DNA of 34,741 nt from DASCNA01 sp036011305 (GCA_036011305.1 DASCNA010000207.1:1-34741); one strand, 5' to 3'; shown: positions 24,219 to 34,634, counted from the stretch's first letter. Translations and numbers: made by a program. Notes: generated by a model from the letters alone, not told the origin.

Positions 24219-27200
24219 TCAATTTGTTGATTTATTAAGTTTACCGTTTGTTACTTTACTTTGTGAATTATTATTTACGAATGGTTTTGCAATGGCTTTG
24301 CCTACATAAATAGAAGTACCCCCAATTGTATTGCCTACTCCTAATCCGGTGTCGACTAATAAGTCAATAATATTCATTGGATTTAAAAAATTAACAGTAT
24401 TAATAGCTAGAAATTTAGGAAGAAAAGTGGCTGTATTCGTTGAAGGATTATTAATTGTCCCTCTAATTTGAAATGGCAATCTTAATCCACTGATATTTGA
24501 GTATGAGTCAATATTAAGTTTTCCGTCGTAGCCAATTGTCCCAGAAAATTTTGAAAATTTTATTGTATCGCTTTTATTACCTGTGAATTTTAGTTTATTT
24601 ATATTTACTTTTCCTTTTTTTGCTATTAAGTATATTTCTCCTTTTTTTAAATTGATATTGTTTATATTTTGAATAATCTTTGCTGCTGAAGTGATACCAT
24701 CATTTAAATTCTTAATTAATAATCCTCCAGGAATTACCTGTTTGATTTGTTCAAGCATCTCCATAGGAATAAGCATTATTTTAAGAAGCTTATAACTCTG
24801 GATTTGATAAGGTACTGACATATTGCTAAGTTCGGAATAAAGTTCTCCTTCTAAATGTTTTTCTATATTTTTTTTTGTAAATCCTTTGCCTTTGATTGAT
24901 GCGGTAAACACATCGACAGTGCCTTTAGTTGTTTTTTTATTCTTAACTTCAATAAATGTATTAATTATTGGTTTTAAGTCCAAGTTTCTAAATTCAGTTT
25001 TAAAATTGTATGCATAGCCGTTATCTGTATTAGTATTCATACTGCCCTGCATTGCAATATCTGTGTTATTAATTTTTAGAATTGTATTTTGAAGTTTCAA
25101 TATATTATTTTTAATGGTGAAATCTGAGTTGAATTTAGACTTAATTAGTTTTCCGTAACTCATATTGCTGAATTTTATATTGGATTTTAAATTTAAACCT
25201 TTAAAGTTTAGAGGTTTAAATTCAGTTTTTGGAAGGAAGTTTTCCTGCTTAATATTTTTATTTAATAAATTATAAATTTCTCCTACTTTTCTGCATGCAA
25301 GTCTGTCTGAATTGATATTCAGGGTTGAAATACCTCTATTTAACGGAAGAGGAAAGTTACCGTAAGCTTTTAAGTTGATTAATGGTTCTTTATTATCGTA
25401 CATAGATAAATTATAACTATTCAAGCTGAAATTATGATTTTTTTCAACAGCATTGAAATTTAAAGTCCCCTTGATATTATTCTTATTTATATTATGTCCA
25501 TTGCTTTTGAATGTAAATTCCGGAATAGTAAAATTCCCGTTCATTGATGTTGACTTATTTTTCTTAATGTAGTCAAGTTTTATTTTACCGGTCATCAGCA
25601 TATTTTCTACGTTTGATGATAATCCATCACGAAATAGTTCTAAGATATATTTATTAATATTCTTTACAGATAAAATTAAATGAGAATTTATTTTTTTATT
25701 GAATGATATTGAACCGTTTGTTTTAGCCAGAAAACTTCGTATTCCATTTACGTAGAGCTCAGTGGTACAGTTTTCTAGTTTGACAAATTGAGTATTTGTA
25801 AGAACAGCATTAACACTGTTTGAAATACTTAAATTTTTGATAATTCGTCCGTAAAAATCTAAATCGGCATATAGCAGGTCTGTTTTTCCTTTGATTTTGA
25901 GCGAATTCAGGTGTCGGGAAAGAATAAACATGAGCTTATATTTTATAAAACCGTTGGTTAATTTTATTGGAAAACTTTTTGGCATTAAATCAATAAGTTT
26001 TTTTAAGTTGGAACTATTGGCTTCAGATTCAAATTTAATATCATTTGTCACAAAAAATTTATTATCTTTGATTAACAATGAAAATGGACTGCTCAGTATA
26101 AATGAAACACCTGTATGTTCTATTGGGTTAAATAGAGTAAAGTTGAAGTTCTGCAAAGTTAATAAGTTGTACAATGGGTTGAAATCAAAATGAATTTTGT
26201 TGGTTAATTTTAAACTAACAGGGGAAAGTTTTTGGATAAATGCTGATATATATGGATATTTTAACTCAAATCTAGGTAATATTTTGATGATATTCTGATT
26301 GACATACGGAACATCTAAAGCAATATTTCCTTTCTGTTCATCAATATCATAATTACCTTTTACTGTTAATTTAGAAATTTTTTCCTGCTTCTGCTGTAAA
26401 GAAAAAGTATAATTCTTTAATAATAAATGATTAAGTTTGGTTATATCCAAATCAATCTTTTGCCCAATGCTTAAGTTATTGATTAGTTTTTTGTTAAAGT
26501 TGATAAAAGCATTGTCAAAGTTAATGTATCCTTTAAAATTTAAGTCATTATTCTTCGGAACTACAGATAAAGTTAAATCACTGTTTAATTTTCCATCGTT
26601 TACCTGCAGATTTTTAGGTAAAAATGGATTTAATAAGTTTAAATCTAAATTTTTTGTATAAATTTTTATTTTAGAATTTATGTTTGACGGTAAAATTCTA
26701 TTCTTTCTTAAATAGTAATAAAATGGTTTATTCAAGCTTGCTGTTAGCAACTTTTTTTTTGAGTCTGATATTGTCGAGTGTAATTTATTTAAAGAGATTA
26801 GATTTTTTTTATTGTTAATTTTAATATCATAATCAATAAAAAAATTTAATGGAACATCTCTTGTAAGCTGATATTTGCCACTTGAAAACAAAAATTTATC
26901 AAGAAATAATTTACCCATTGATTTAAAATAATCATGAGTAATATCTAAGTTGCCTGAGTATTTCAATTTAGCATTCTTGCCCAGGCTGTATTTACCTAAA
27001 TTATTAATAGCTTTGAGCATACCTGACTGTACAGGATTTGCATTAATATTTAATAAAAACTTAAAAGGATAAAAATTTATTATTCCATTTGTATTCAGAT
27101 TGGAAATAGCATTTTTATTACTTGTATCTGTAAAATTAATATAATTAATTTTATATCTGTTTATATTATTGCCCTGTCTTTTTATGTCAAGTTTGAATAC

Positions 27201-27938
27201 TGAATTTTTGAGTGAAGTTGTAATATTGTTAATTTTTCCGTTTAGGCCAGTAAGATGGCTTGAGATCCTAATATGAGAGGGAATACACCATTCTCCCAAG
27301 TTTGCTGAAATCACTCCTTCTATATTACCTTTATCAATATCAGTATTAGGGCCTGCTTTTATTTCAATATTTCCTTTATACTTTACTGGAGATAGAGTGC
27401 CGTTAACAAAATGTTTAGAGCTGATATCAAGCTTCTTTAGCTCAAGGCTAATAGGATTTCTGCTCTTTTTTGTATAAAATTGAAATCTAAGATTCATATT
27501 TGAAGCTTTCACATTAGGAAAGTCTAAAATAATATTTACTAAATCCTCCTCTGTGTAATTTATGTATACCCAGGGTATACTCCATAACCCTTCTTTGTTT
27601 TTTATAAAATTAATATTAATACCGTCAACTTTAATATTGCTGAATGCCAGCCTGTTTGTAAATAATGCAAATAAATTGACATTGCATGAAGCTTTATTAG
27701 AAGTTATAAATGGATTATTTTTAGTTCCTAATCTTACATCCTGCACAGATAGAAGTGATGTGAATGGATCATAAGATGCATGTTTTACTACAAAGTCTGC
27801 ATCGATTAAAAAGCCTACAGAAGGGGCAATTACTTTGGTGAGAAAAATATTACTTGTTATAGTGAAATAAACAGCAATAATGAAAATTATTACTGATGTT
27901 GTACTGTATAAGATTCTTTTCTTAGTTTTTTGTCTCAA
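24219..27938 (-). CDS. Giant AsmA-family envelope protein 1 (1239 aa)
   Basis: An N-terminal membrane helix (about 9-31) is followed by some 1,200 residues of repeating short beta strands, ending in an AsmA-like C-terminal region (SNISGLRLPFQIRGTINNPS then NPMNIIDLLVDTGLGVG). AsmA, TamB, YdbH and YhdP relatives are inner-membrane-anchored bridges of repeating beta-groove units that span the periplasm, and several help move phospholipid to the outer membrane. It aligns with the second giant gene at 28923-32708 at the N-terminus (KTKKRILY against KTKSILLY), C-terminus and overall length. That alignment supports the TTG start at 27938, which has only a distant AAGG upstream. It is upstream of and coupled to rpe, which has no obvious functional link. 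Confidence 0.85.
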   Translation of the reverse strand: MRQKTKKRILYSTTSVIIFIIAVYFTITSNIFLTKVIAPSVGFLIDADFVVKHASYDPFTSLLSVQDVRLGTKNNPFITSNKASCNVNLFALFTNRLAFSNIKVDGININFIKNKEGLWSIPWVYINYTEEDLVNIILDFPNVKASNMNLRFQFYTKKSRNPISLELKKLDISSKHFVNGTLSPVKYKGNIEIKAGPNTDIDKGNIEGVISANLGEWCIPSHIRISSHLTGLNGKINNITTSLKNSVFKLDIKRQGNNINRYKINYINFTDTSNKNAISNLNTNGIINFYPFKFLLNINANPVQSGMLKAINNLGKYSLGKNAKLKYSGNLDITHDYFKSMGKLFLDKFLFSSGKYQLTRDVPLNFFIDYDIKINNKKNLISLNKLHSTISDSKKKLLTASLNKPFYYYLRKNRILPSNINSKIKIYTKNLDLNLLNPFLPKNLQVNDGKLNSDLTLSVVPKNNDLNFKGYINFDNAFINFNKKLINNLSIGQKIDLDITKLNHLLLKNYTFSLQQKQEKISKLTVKGNYDIDEQKGNIALDVPYVNQNIIKILPRFELKYPYISAFIQKLSPVSLKLTNKIHFDFNPLYNLLTLQNFNFTLFNPIEHTGVSFILSSPFSLLIKDNKFFVTNDIKFESEANSSNLKKLIDLMPKSFPIKLTNGFIKYKLMFILSRHLNSLKIKGKTDLLYADLDFYGRIIKNLSISNSVNAVLTNTQFVKLENCTTELYVNGIRSFLAKTNGSISFNKKINSHLILSVKNINKYILELFRDGLSSNVENMLMTGKIKLDYIKKNKSTSMNGNFTIPEFTFKSNGHNINKNNIKGTLNFNAVEKNHNFSLNSYNLSMYDNKEPLINLKAYGNFPLPLNRGISTLNINSDRLACRKVGEIYNLLNKNIKQENFLPKTEFKPLNFKGLNLKSNIKFSNMSYGKLIKSKFNSDFTIKNNILKLQNTILKINNTDIAMQGSMNTNTDNGYAYNFKTEFRNLDLKPIINTFIEVKNKKTTKGTVDVFTASIKGKGFTKKNIEKHLEGELYSELSNMSVPYQIQSYKLLKIMLIPMEMLEQIKQVIPGGLLIKNLNDGITSAAKIIQNINNINLKKGEIYLIAKKGKVNINKLKFTGNKSDTIKFSKFSGTIGYDGKLNIDSYSNISGLRLPFQIRGTINNPSTNTATFLPKFLAINTVNFLNPMNIIDLLVDTGLGVGNTIGGTSIYVGKAIAKPFVNNNSQSKVTNGKLNKSTN

Positions 27939-28111
27939 CGTTATGCGGCCTTATATTTTCAACATAAAAATTATTGACTGGAAGTAGAATTGTATAAATA
28001 ATAAAACAAATCAGAACCGTATTTTAATTGGCGATATTTTAATTACAACTATAAAGCATATAAAATATAATTAATTTATAAACCAGATAATTTTTTTATT
28101 TATACCTATTT

Positions 28112-28936
28112 CTATTTTTTTATGAATATAACATTATCTTGATAGTTTTTTGGAATTGAGTTTATTTCTTTCATTTTAAAAGGATATGCTTTGGGAAGAT
28201 ATGCTTTGAACTTTTTCTTTATCATGTAATTTAATAAGTCATTTTGTTTTAGTCCAACATTTTGACAATTAGTATCTATTTCCATAACTAGTATTAACTT
28301 TTTGCTTTTTTCAATTATATTGTTTGCACCTTCTAGGCATTTAAGTTCGTGCCCTTCAATATCAATTTTTAATATATTGATATTCTCTATGTTATTTTTT
28401 TGGCAATAAGAATCCAAAGATATTAATTGGATCGTTTCTTTGTTTTTTGAACTTTGGTGCTTGTAAAGAGATGCTGTTGTCAAGCTAGGATTGTATAAAG
28501 TAGCGTTATGATTTTTATTAGATAATCCTTTTTTTTCAATGGTTATATTAGAAAATTTATTCATCTTAATATTTTTTTCAAGATACTTTAAAGCCATCGG
28601 GTTAGGTTCAAAGGATATAACCTTGCCCATTTTAAGTACCTGAGCCATTACTAAAGAATATGCGCCGATATTTGCACCTACGTCCACAAATGTGTCACTA
28701 GGATTGGTTAATTTTATAAGGTGATGAAGAGTGTTTTTCTCGTAAATACCTCTCAGGTATATTTGTTGCATTACATGGTCATTGGTCTCAAGATGATAGC
28801 TAATGCCTTGTTGGTTTTTAAAATACACTATCTCATCAGGTAAATGGACGAATTGTTCAATTTTATTTTTCCATTTATCGATAGGAAATTGTCTCAAATA
28901 ATACAATAATGCGTTGTTAAGATTACTTGATTTCAT
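28112..28936 (-). CDS. FkbM-family SAM-dependent methyltransferase
   Basis: The 274-residue protein has class I methyltransferase motifs of the FkbM type: FVDVGANIGAYSLVMAQVL (SAM loop), VISFEPNPMALKYLEKNI, and the family signature LKIDIEGHELKCLEGA. FkbM enzymes O-methylate sugars, polyketides and other metabolites, and in bacteria they are common in surface-polysaccharide clusters. The start ATG 28936 overlaps the AsmA gene stop at 28923 by 14 bases. The AAGGGG ribosome binding site lies inside that gene before an A9 run. The gene sits between two paralogous AsmA genes and near a glycosyltransferase and acetyltransferase, so glycan modification is a reasonable role. There is no signal peptide. 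Confidence 0.88.
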   Translation of the reverse strand: MKSSNLNNALLYYLRQFPIDKWKNKIEQFVHLPDEIVYFKNQQGISYHLETNDHVMQQIYLRGIYEKNTLHHLIKLTNPSDTFVDVGANIGAYSLVMAQVLKMGKVISFEPNPMALKYLEKNIKMNKFSNITIEKKGLSNKNHNATLYNPSLTTASLYKHQSSKNKETIQLISLDSYCQKNNIENINILKIDIEGHELKCLEGANNIIEKSKKLILVMEIDTNCQNVGLKQNDLLNYMIKKKFKAYLPKAYPFKMKEINSIPKNYQDNVIFIKK

Positions 28937-31900
28937 AATTTTTTTTTCCCCTTAAATTAATATAGTTTTTTGTTACGCTATCTACTGCATTGTAGGAATT
29001 CTTAAATGTATTTTTGGCTTTTGCAGATGCTTCATTCATACCTTCTGTTGTGCCTTCAAAGGTTTTAGAAACTCCTTTCCCGTAGTCAACAGAAAAGTCA
29101 ACGACATTCATGGGATTTATAATATTTATTGCATTATCAGCTACAAATTTTGATATAAATAGTGGGATGTTAGGAATTGGCTTATTTAATGTTCCTTTAA
29201 TTTTTAAGGGAAACCTTACACCGCTGATATTTGAATTAGTTATTAAATTAAGAGATTGATTTAATCCAACATCACCGTTGATATCTATTTTTTTTATTAA
29301 TGTTTTTTTGCCTGTAAATAAAAATTTATTTATATCAACCCTTCCATTATTCAGGACTAATAGAATATCTCCAGCTTTAATATTGATATTTTTTCTGTTT
29401 GAAAAAATATCTTTAGTATTATCAACAGCGTTCATAATGTTAGAAGGTAAGATTCCCCCGGGAATAAGCTGTCTTATTGATGCAATTATTTCCAGTGGTA
29501 AAAATACGATTTCTACATATTTGACTTTTCCCAGTTGGCCCGGAAGAGATAAATTACTTAATTCTACAGACAACTTTCCTTTTAAATTGTTATTTAAATC
29601 CGATTTAGAAATTCCGTCTCCATTTACGCTTAGTGCAAATGAATTAATAGTGCCTTTAACGTTTTTAAATGAACCATTGTCCATGAGATTAATAAACGGA
29701 CTTATATCTAAATTTTTGAACTTACCATTTATATTAAAAGCAATGTCGCTGTTTTGGTCTTTGGCAAGAACATAAAATATCATGGGTGTTTTATTGATGT
29801 CAATATAGAGAGGAGTTAATTTTATTGTGTTATTTTCTATATTTAAAACAGTTTTTATTTTTGAATTTATTTCTTCTCCATAACTAATACCGTTTAGATT
29901 GATAGCTCCTTTAAGGTTTAATCCATTTAAATTTGCAGAGTTAGGTTCTTTTTTAGCATTTGATTGAGCTGTAGAAACATTTTGAGAGTCTATGTTTTTT
30001 TCATCATTTTTAAATAATCTTTGTGATATAGATTCAATTTTCTTCAAAGCTATTCTTTTGGATTTCAAGGAAAAATATGAATTAGATGAATTAATATCTA
30101 AAGGGAAAAGAGCTTTTGCAGTTAAATCTAAAATTGATATATTATTTTCATTCAGTTTAATTTCAAATTCATTAAGCTTTATCAAGTTTGAGATCATGTT
30201 GAGTTGAGTATTAATTTTGCCATTAAAATTAACTTTTAATTTATTTGCGGAATTTTGTGACATCAATGTTAAATGCGACAGTTTTGTATTGAGCTTTACA
30301 GATGCTTTTTGCTTTTTAGGAGAGGAGGTAAGGCTGAATGATGTATTGCTCTTTAAGTTTGAAACGATTTTTTCTCCAGTGTAACCTGGTATTAAAGTTA
30401 AGATTTTCCTACTTACTATATCAAAATTACCGTTGATATTGATTTTTGGATTATTTTTTATCGTTACATTACCATTTGCCTTAAGATTTGCAGATGGGGT
30501 TTTGGCTACAGCTATTTTTGTGTTAAAATTTTTAATATCTAAACTCAAATCAGAACGGATGTTTGTTTTTAGATTATTTTCAATATTAAATTCAGGGTAG
30601 AGAACACTTTTTATTGCATATTGTAAATTGATAAAGTTGAATGAACCGGCAACGCGACACAATTTTAAATCTTTCTCTACATCTAATATAATATCGCTGT
30701 TAAGATGACCATTCTTTAGTTTTATCTTATTATCCAGAAAGTAATTTATATCTGTTATCGAGAAATTTTTTATACTTACCCCTATGGAAATATTTTCAGA
30801 GATAGGGGAATCTAAATTATCTAAATGTATTCTGAATAGTTTTTCAGAATATAACTTTACTATTTCATTATCAGATCTTTCTATTTGAAAATTAAATGGA
30901 AAGATATCAAGTTTATTTTGTTTTAGATTAATTGAACTATTTATTTTTAAAGAAACTTTTAACGGTTTAGAGCTAATTACTTCTTTTATCGTTTTACTAT
31001 TTTCTATATTATCAGGTACTAAATCGGCAATGTTTTCATTAATATAAGGGATATTTAAAAATATATCACAATCCTCTTCTTTAATTCTATATTTGCCCGA
31101 CAGATCCAATTCAGCCAATTTTTTCTCTTTAATTCTAATATTTGTATCAAAATGTTTCAGGTAAACTTCATTTAAATTATTAAGGTTTAAGTTTAAATAT
31201 TGTTCAATATTTATATTGTCAAACTGATAACCCTCAGCTTTTATGCCTAGATTTGTGGTTTTAATTTTCCCATCAATATTAATTCTATTTTCTGAATTAA
31301 CATTGATGTTTATTTTTGAGTTTACAGATCCTGATAAAATATTAATGTTTTGCTTTTTAGGAATAAAACTATCTAAACTATGCAATTGAAAATTATTAAT
31401 ATTAACAGTGAGGGTAGAATCTGATTTTTGTAAGTTTATACTCCCTTTTTTTAATGATAAACTTAATGGTTTATTTAAAGCTGCGCTGACAATATCTTTT
31501 TTATCTTCTATAACTTTATAGGTTAAACTTTGAACAGTTAGAGATTCAGTGTGTAGATTAAGTTTAGCTTTTGTATTCAAGTTTATATTAATTGGAGAAG
31601 CAGGTAGAAATTCAAAATCAGGTGTTTTTAGGGATATATCTGTTAAATTAATACTGCTTTTATTTGTAAGAACATCCTTATCAAGGGAAAGGGTGCCTTT
31701 ATAATTTAGACTTGTATTTCCTGTGTCATAATTACCAATAATCCTACTGACTAAACTAATCAAATTTTTAGATATAGGATTTGCGTTTACGTTAAAATTT
31801 AATTTAAGAGGATCTGTAATAATTTTTCCGTTAATGTTAATTTGAGAAGAGTTTTTATTATTATATTTTTGAGAAATATCCAGTTTGTCAATATTAATTT

Positions 31901-32708
31901 CTTCAAAATCATTTTTGAAACTGCCTGAACTATGGATGCCAAAGCTATATTTAGCTAAACTGTTTTTTAAGAATAAACCTGAAATATTATTCAATGAGTT
32001 AGTTAGATTATAATTTTTAGGAATAGCATGACTATCAAGTTCAAATTCCAGCTTTCCTTTTAAAAGATTATTATTTAAACTTACATTATTTTCAAACTTA
32101 CAGTTTAATTCTCCTTCATAATTAATGATTGACTTTTTATCTGTAATAATGCTGTCAGAATAAATATTATAATTTTTTATTGAAGTAGTTAAAAATTTAT
32201 TCCCAGTTTTATCATATTGCTCGTAAGTTAAATTTACGTTATTAATGTTTATATTGCTTATATTTAAAAGTATTGATGAACTGGCAGCGTCAGCATCCTT
32301 TAACTCTTCTTCAAGTTTTTTTGGTGTTTCATAATTAAGCCAAGGAATATTAAATTTACCTTTACTGTCTAAGATAATTTTTCCATCAACGCCAACAATA
32401 TCAACTTTGTCGGATTTAATTTTACCTGATAACAATGACAATAAATTAAATTTAATGTACAGGTGCTTTGTTGTTAAAAATGGATCTTTTTCTGGACCAA
32501 GCTTCGCCTCATCAATTTTAATGAAACCGCGAAGAGGGGAGATGTTAATGTCAGAAACAGAGATTTTGGTATCTAATAAATTACCAACTATAGATACACC
32601 AAAATTTTTAAGGAAAAACGAGGAAGTAATTACAAAATAAAGAAGAATAAGAAAGATAACAAAAGAAGAAATACCATATAGTAAAATACTCTTAGTTTTA
32701 CATTTCAT
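28923..32708 (-). CDS. Giant AsmA-family envelope protein 2 (1261 aa)
   Basis: This is a paralog of the protein encoded at 24219-27938. It has an N-terminal membrane helix (about 7-30), early motifs such as IDEAKLGPEKDPFLTTKHLYIKFNLLSLL that match VQDVRLGTKNNPFITS in the other copy, then long beta-rich repeats. The AsmA-type C-terminus contains SNISGVRFPLKIKGTLNKP and NPMNVVDFSVDYGKGV. A low-complexity linker lies around 935-965. It is expected to be anchored in the inner membrane and extend across the periplasm, probably in lipid transport or outer-membrane assembly. The ATG start is preceded by AGGT. It overlaps the FkbM gene by 14 bases, so the two are cotranscribed. Confidence 0.85.
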   Translation of the reverse strand: MKCKTKSILLYGISSFVIFLILLYFVITSSFFLKNFGVSIVGNLLDTKISVSDINISPLRGFIKIDEAKLGPEKDPFLTTKHLYIKFNLLSLLSGKIKSDKVDIVGVDGKIILDSKGKFNIPWLNYETPKKLEEELKDADAASSSILLNISNININNVNLTYEQYDKTGNKFLTTSIKNYNIYSDSIITDKKSIINYEGELNCKFENNVSLNNNLLKGKLEFELDSHAIPKNYNLTNSLNNISGLFLKNSLAKYSFGIHSSGSFKNDFEEINIDKLDISQKYNNKNSSQININGKIITDPLKLNFNVNANPISKNLISLVSRIIGNYDTGNTSLNYKGTLSLDKDVLTNKSSINLTDISLKTPDFEFLPASPININLNTKAKLNLHTESLTVQSLTYKVIEDKKDIVSAALNKPLSLSLKKGSINLQKSDSTLTVNINNFQLHSLDSFIPKKQNINILSGSVNSKININVNSENRINIDGKIKTTNLGIKAEGYQFDNINIEQYLNLNLNNLNEVYLKHFDTNIRIKEKKLAELDLSGKYRIKEEDCDIFLNIPYINENIADLVPDNIENSKTIKEVISSKPLKVSLKINSSINLKQNKLDIFPFNFQIERSDNEIVKLYSEKLFRIHLDNLDSPISENISIGVSIKNFSITDINYFLDNKIKLKNGHLNSDIILDVEKDLKLCRVAGSFNFINLQYAIKSVLYPEFNIENNLKTNIRSDLSLDIKNFNTKIAVAKTPSANLKANGNVTIKNNPKININGNFDIVSRKILTLIPGYTGEKIVSNLKSNTSFSLTSSPKKQKASVKLNTKLSHLTLMSQNSANKLKVNFNGKINTQLNMISNLIKLNEFEIKLNENNISILDLTAKALFPLDINSSNSYFSLKSKRIALKKIESISQRLFKNDEKNIDSQNVSTAQSNAKKEPNSANLNGLNLKGAINLNGISYGEEINSKIKTVLNIENNTIKLTPLYIDINKTPMIFYVLAKDQNSDIAFNINGKFKNLDISPFINLMDNGSFKNVKGTINSFALSVNGDGISKSDLNNNLKGKLSVELSNLSLPGQLGKVKYVEIVFLPLEIIASIRQLIPGGILPSNIMNAVDNTKDIFSNRKNINIKAGDILLVLNNGRVDINKFLFTGKKTLIKKIDINGDVGLNQSLNLITNSNISGVRFPLKIKGTLNKPIPNIPLFISKFVADNAINIINPMNVVDFSVDYGKGVSKTFEGTTEGMNEASAKAKNTFKNSYNAVDSVTKNYINLRGKKNYEIK

Positions 32709-32859
32709 TAATAATACCTAGTATGCAGATAGAGTCATAATAATTTTTCAAAATGAAAAATTTTAATACATACTATTTATTTTACTATATTTGAAGATTT
32801 TTTAACTAAATAATCAGTTTTTAATATATTTTCCTTTTTTCAGTATCAAAATAACTGGC

Positions 32860-33438
32860 TTACTGCTTTTCTGATTTAAAAATTCTTTTCATAACCGGTT
32901 TACATGGATTTCCAGAACAGATCATATTATCAGGCATATTTTTTGTTACAACACTCCCTGAAGTAATTATTGTATTATAACCGACAGTAACACCTGGTCC
33001 TATAAAAACGTTTGCACAAACCCATGCACCATCTTTAATTACAATTGGTTTAGTTATTAGATCGAAGGTTTCTTTTTTCCAGTTATGATTTCCAGTGCAC
33101 AGAAAACTGTTTTGAGATATACAAACATTTGCACCAATAGTAACTTTATCCAAATTTAATATCCAGATATTTTCACCTAACCATGAATTATTTCCAACTT
33201 CAAGTTTCCAAGGAAATTTAATTTTTACAATCGGTTTTATAATAACATTTTTTCCAAGTTTAGCACCAAATTTTTTTAAAATCTCAGCTTTAACCTTATA
33301 TCCTGTAAATATATAATTAAGAAAAAACAGTGATCTAATTTTTAGCCACAACAATTCTTTAAGTTTACTTGCCCCTCGATCAAAATCAGGATTAGAGAAT
33401 CTGGCTAAATTCACTAAACTATCCTTACCATTTTTCAT
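32860..33438 (-). CDS. WcaF-type acetyltransferase (left-handed beta helix)
   Basis: The 192-residue protein has hexapeptide repeats typical of colanic-acid-type WcaF/LacA acetyltransferases. They include GENIWILNLDKVTIGANVCI, the catalytic-histidine segment SFLCTGNHNWKKETFD, and GAWVCANVFIGPGVTVGYNTIITSGSVVTKNMPDNMICSGNPCKPV at the C-terminus. It transfers acetyl groups from acetyl-CoA to a sugar, probably on a surface glycan. I chose ATG 33438. The TTG two codons upstream (33444) is part of a heptamer repeat. The ribosome binding site is poor because the repeat fills the leader. It follows the glycosyltransferase gene by 20 bases, the gap being repeat DNA. Confidence 0.88.
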   Translation of the reverse strand: MKNGKDSLVNLARFSNPDFDRGASKLKELLWLKIRSLFFLNYIFTGYKVKAEILKKFGAKLGKNVIIKPIVKIKFPWKLEVGNNSWLGENIWILNLDKVTIGANVCISQNSFLCTGNHNWKKETFDLITKPIVIKDGAWVCANVFIGPGVTVGYNTIITSGSVVTKNMPDNMICSGNPCKPVMKRIFKSEKQ

Positions 33439-33472
33439 TAACAATTAACCATTTATAATTAATAATTATTGA
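33438..33472 (+). repeat. Degenerate heptamer repeat between glycosyltransferase and acetyltransferase
   Basis: Five 7-base units read on the plus strand as TTAACAA, TTAACCA, TTTATAA, TTAATAA, TTATTGA. They belong to the same family as the repeats around the four-helix-bundle gene, but no gene lies between copies here. The run touches the acetyltransferase start and overlaps the glycosyltransferase stop (33459-33461). Confidence 0.65.
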
Positions 33473-34570
33473 CGATTTTTTTATACTCATAAATCAATTG
33501 TTTGGCTATAGCTTCACCTGATAAATTATTTTTAACAAATTCATAACCATTTTTCCCCATTGCGTTACTTTGTTCAGAAGAGCTTAGCAGTTCTTTTATT
33601 GCATTTGCAATATTATCGACTGTTGGTTTTATAACCATGCCGGCATTATGATTAATTACATCTTTAGCCAATGCAACTTTTTCTCCAATAATAACTGGTA
33701 GCCCAGCTCCCATGGCTTCAGCAACTGCAATACCAAAATTTTCCTGCAGGCTAGGTAATACGTATATACTAGCACTAAGTAAAAGTTCATTTTTTTGTTC
33801 ACCAATGACCATGCCTGCAAAAGTTATTTTTTTTTTAAATTTAGACTTATAATAATTTTTTCCAACTGATATTTATATTTGGTTTCACATGGTCCAGCTA
33901 AAATTAATTGATGATTAGGGTAATCAGAGACTAATTTTGAAAATGCCTTAATTAATAAATCAGGTTGTTTTTTATAATGAAGCCGTGAAAGATATAAAAT
34001 ATATTTTTTTGAAGTATTGTTAAAACTGGCCTTCTTAAATAAAGTATCTACACTCAGAGGTAATATAAATATATTTTTATTTTGTAAATATTTTTGTGCT
34101 TCCTCTGTTTCTGCTTTACTTGTACAGTGAACTGCCGAGGCATTCTTGATAGTTCGTTTTTCATATAAACTATAATATATAAATTTCTTAAGTTTTTTTT
34201 GGCTAAATGACCAATCATCAAGCATTCCACACGGTCTTAATATATATGGAACATGATTTTTAAGACATATTTTTCCTACAATATAAGTTGGATATTGCCA
34301 AATTGTATGAATATGAACAATGTCAAAATTCTTAATATTTTTTGATAGATATTTTTTTAATTCATAAGAATATCTAATAAAGTTTATTGAACATTTAAAG
34401 TAACTGATCTTAACATTTTTAATTACTAAATTGTTCGGTTTGTAAAAATCAGTAGTTATGATAGAGACAGCATTGCCTAACTTAGTCTGATATTTAGCCA
34501 TATTTTTTACAGCCTCAACAGGGCCTCCAGCTATCGTGGATAGATCAGGAATTACATGTAGTATTTTCAA
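33459..34570 (-). pseudogene. GT4-type glycosyltransferase with a frameshift in a poly-A run
   Basis: Two adjacent frames together make one GT-B glycosyltransferase of about 370 residues. The first (34570-33824) carries the acceptor domain (MKILHVIPDLSTIAGGPVEA at the start) and the linker strand YILYLSRLHYKKQPDLLIKAF. The second (to 33459) carries the nucleotide-sugar-binding part, YVLPSLQENFGIAVAEAMGAGLPVI with the E-x7-E motif. The break falls at a run of ten A residues on the minus strand (complement of T at 33818-33827). One more A would join the frames as LKKKITFAGMV. It could be an assembly error, a true mutation, phase variation or programmed slippage. It is the first of the polysaccharide genes and its product would add a sugar to a surface glycan. 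Confidence 0.85.
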
Positions 34571-34634
34571 TTTTAACCACTTATTTTCACTAATTAACGC
34601 TAATCATATTTGCTATATATATGTATGATTTTCT

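Noticed and set aside
29278..29775. 165-residue plus-strand frame inside an AsmA gene
   Set aside because: It is antisense to the conserved C-terminal region of the giant protein, has no recognisable family and no ribosome binding site. It arises from AT-rich antisense codon use.
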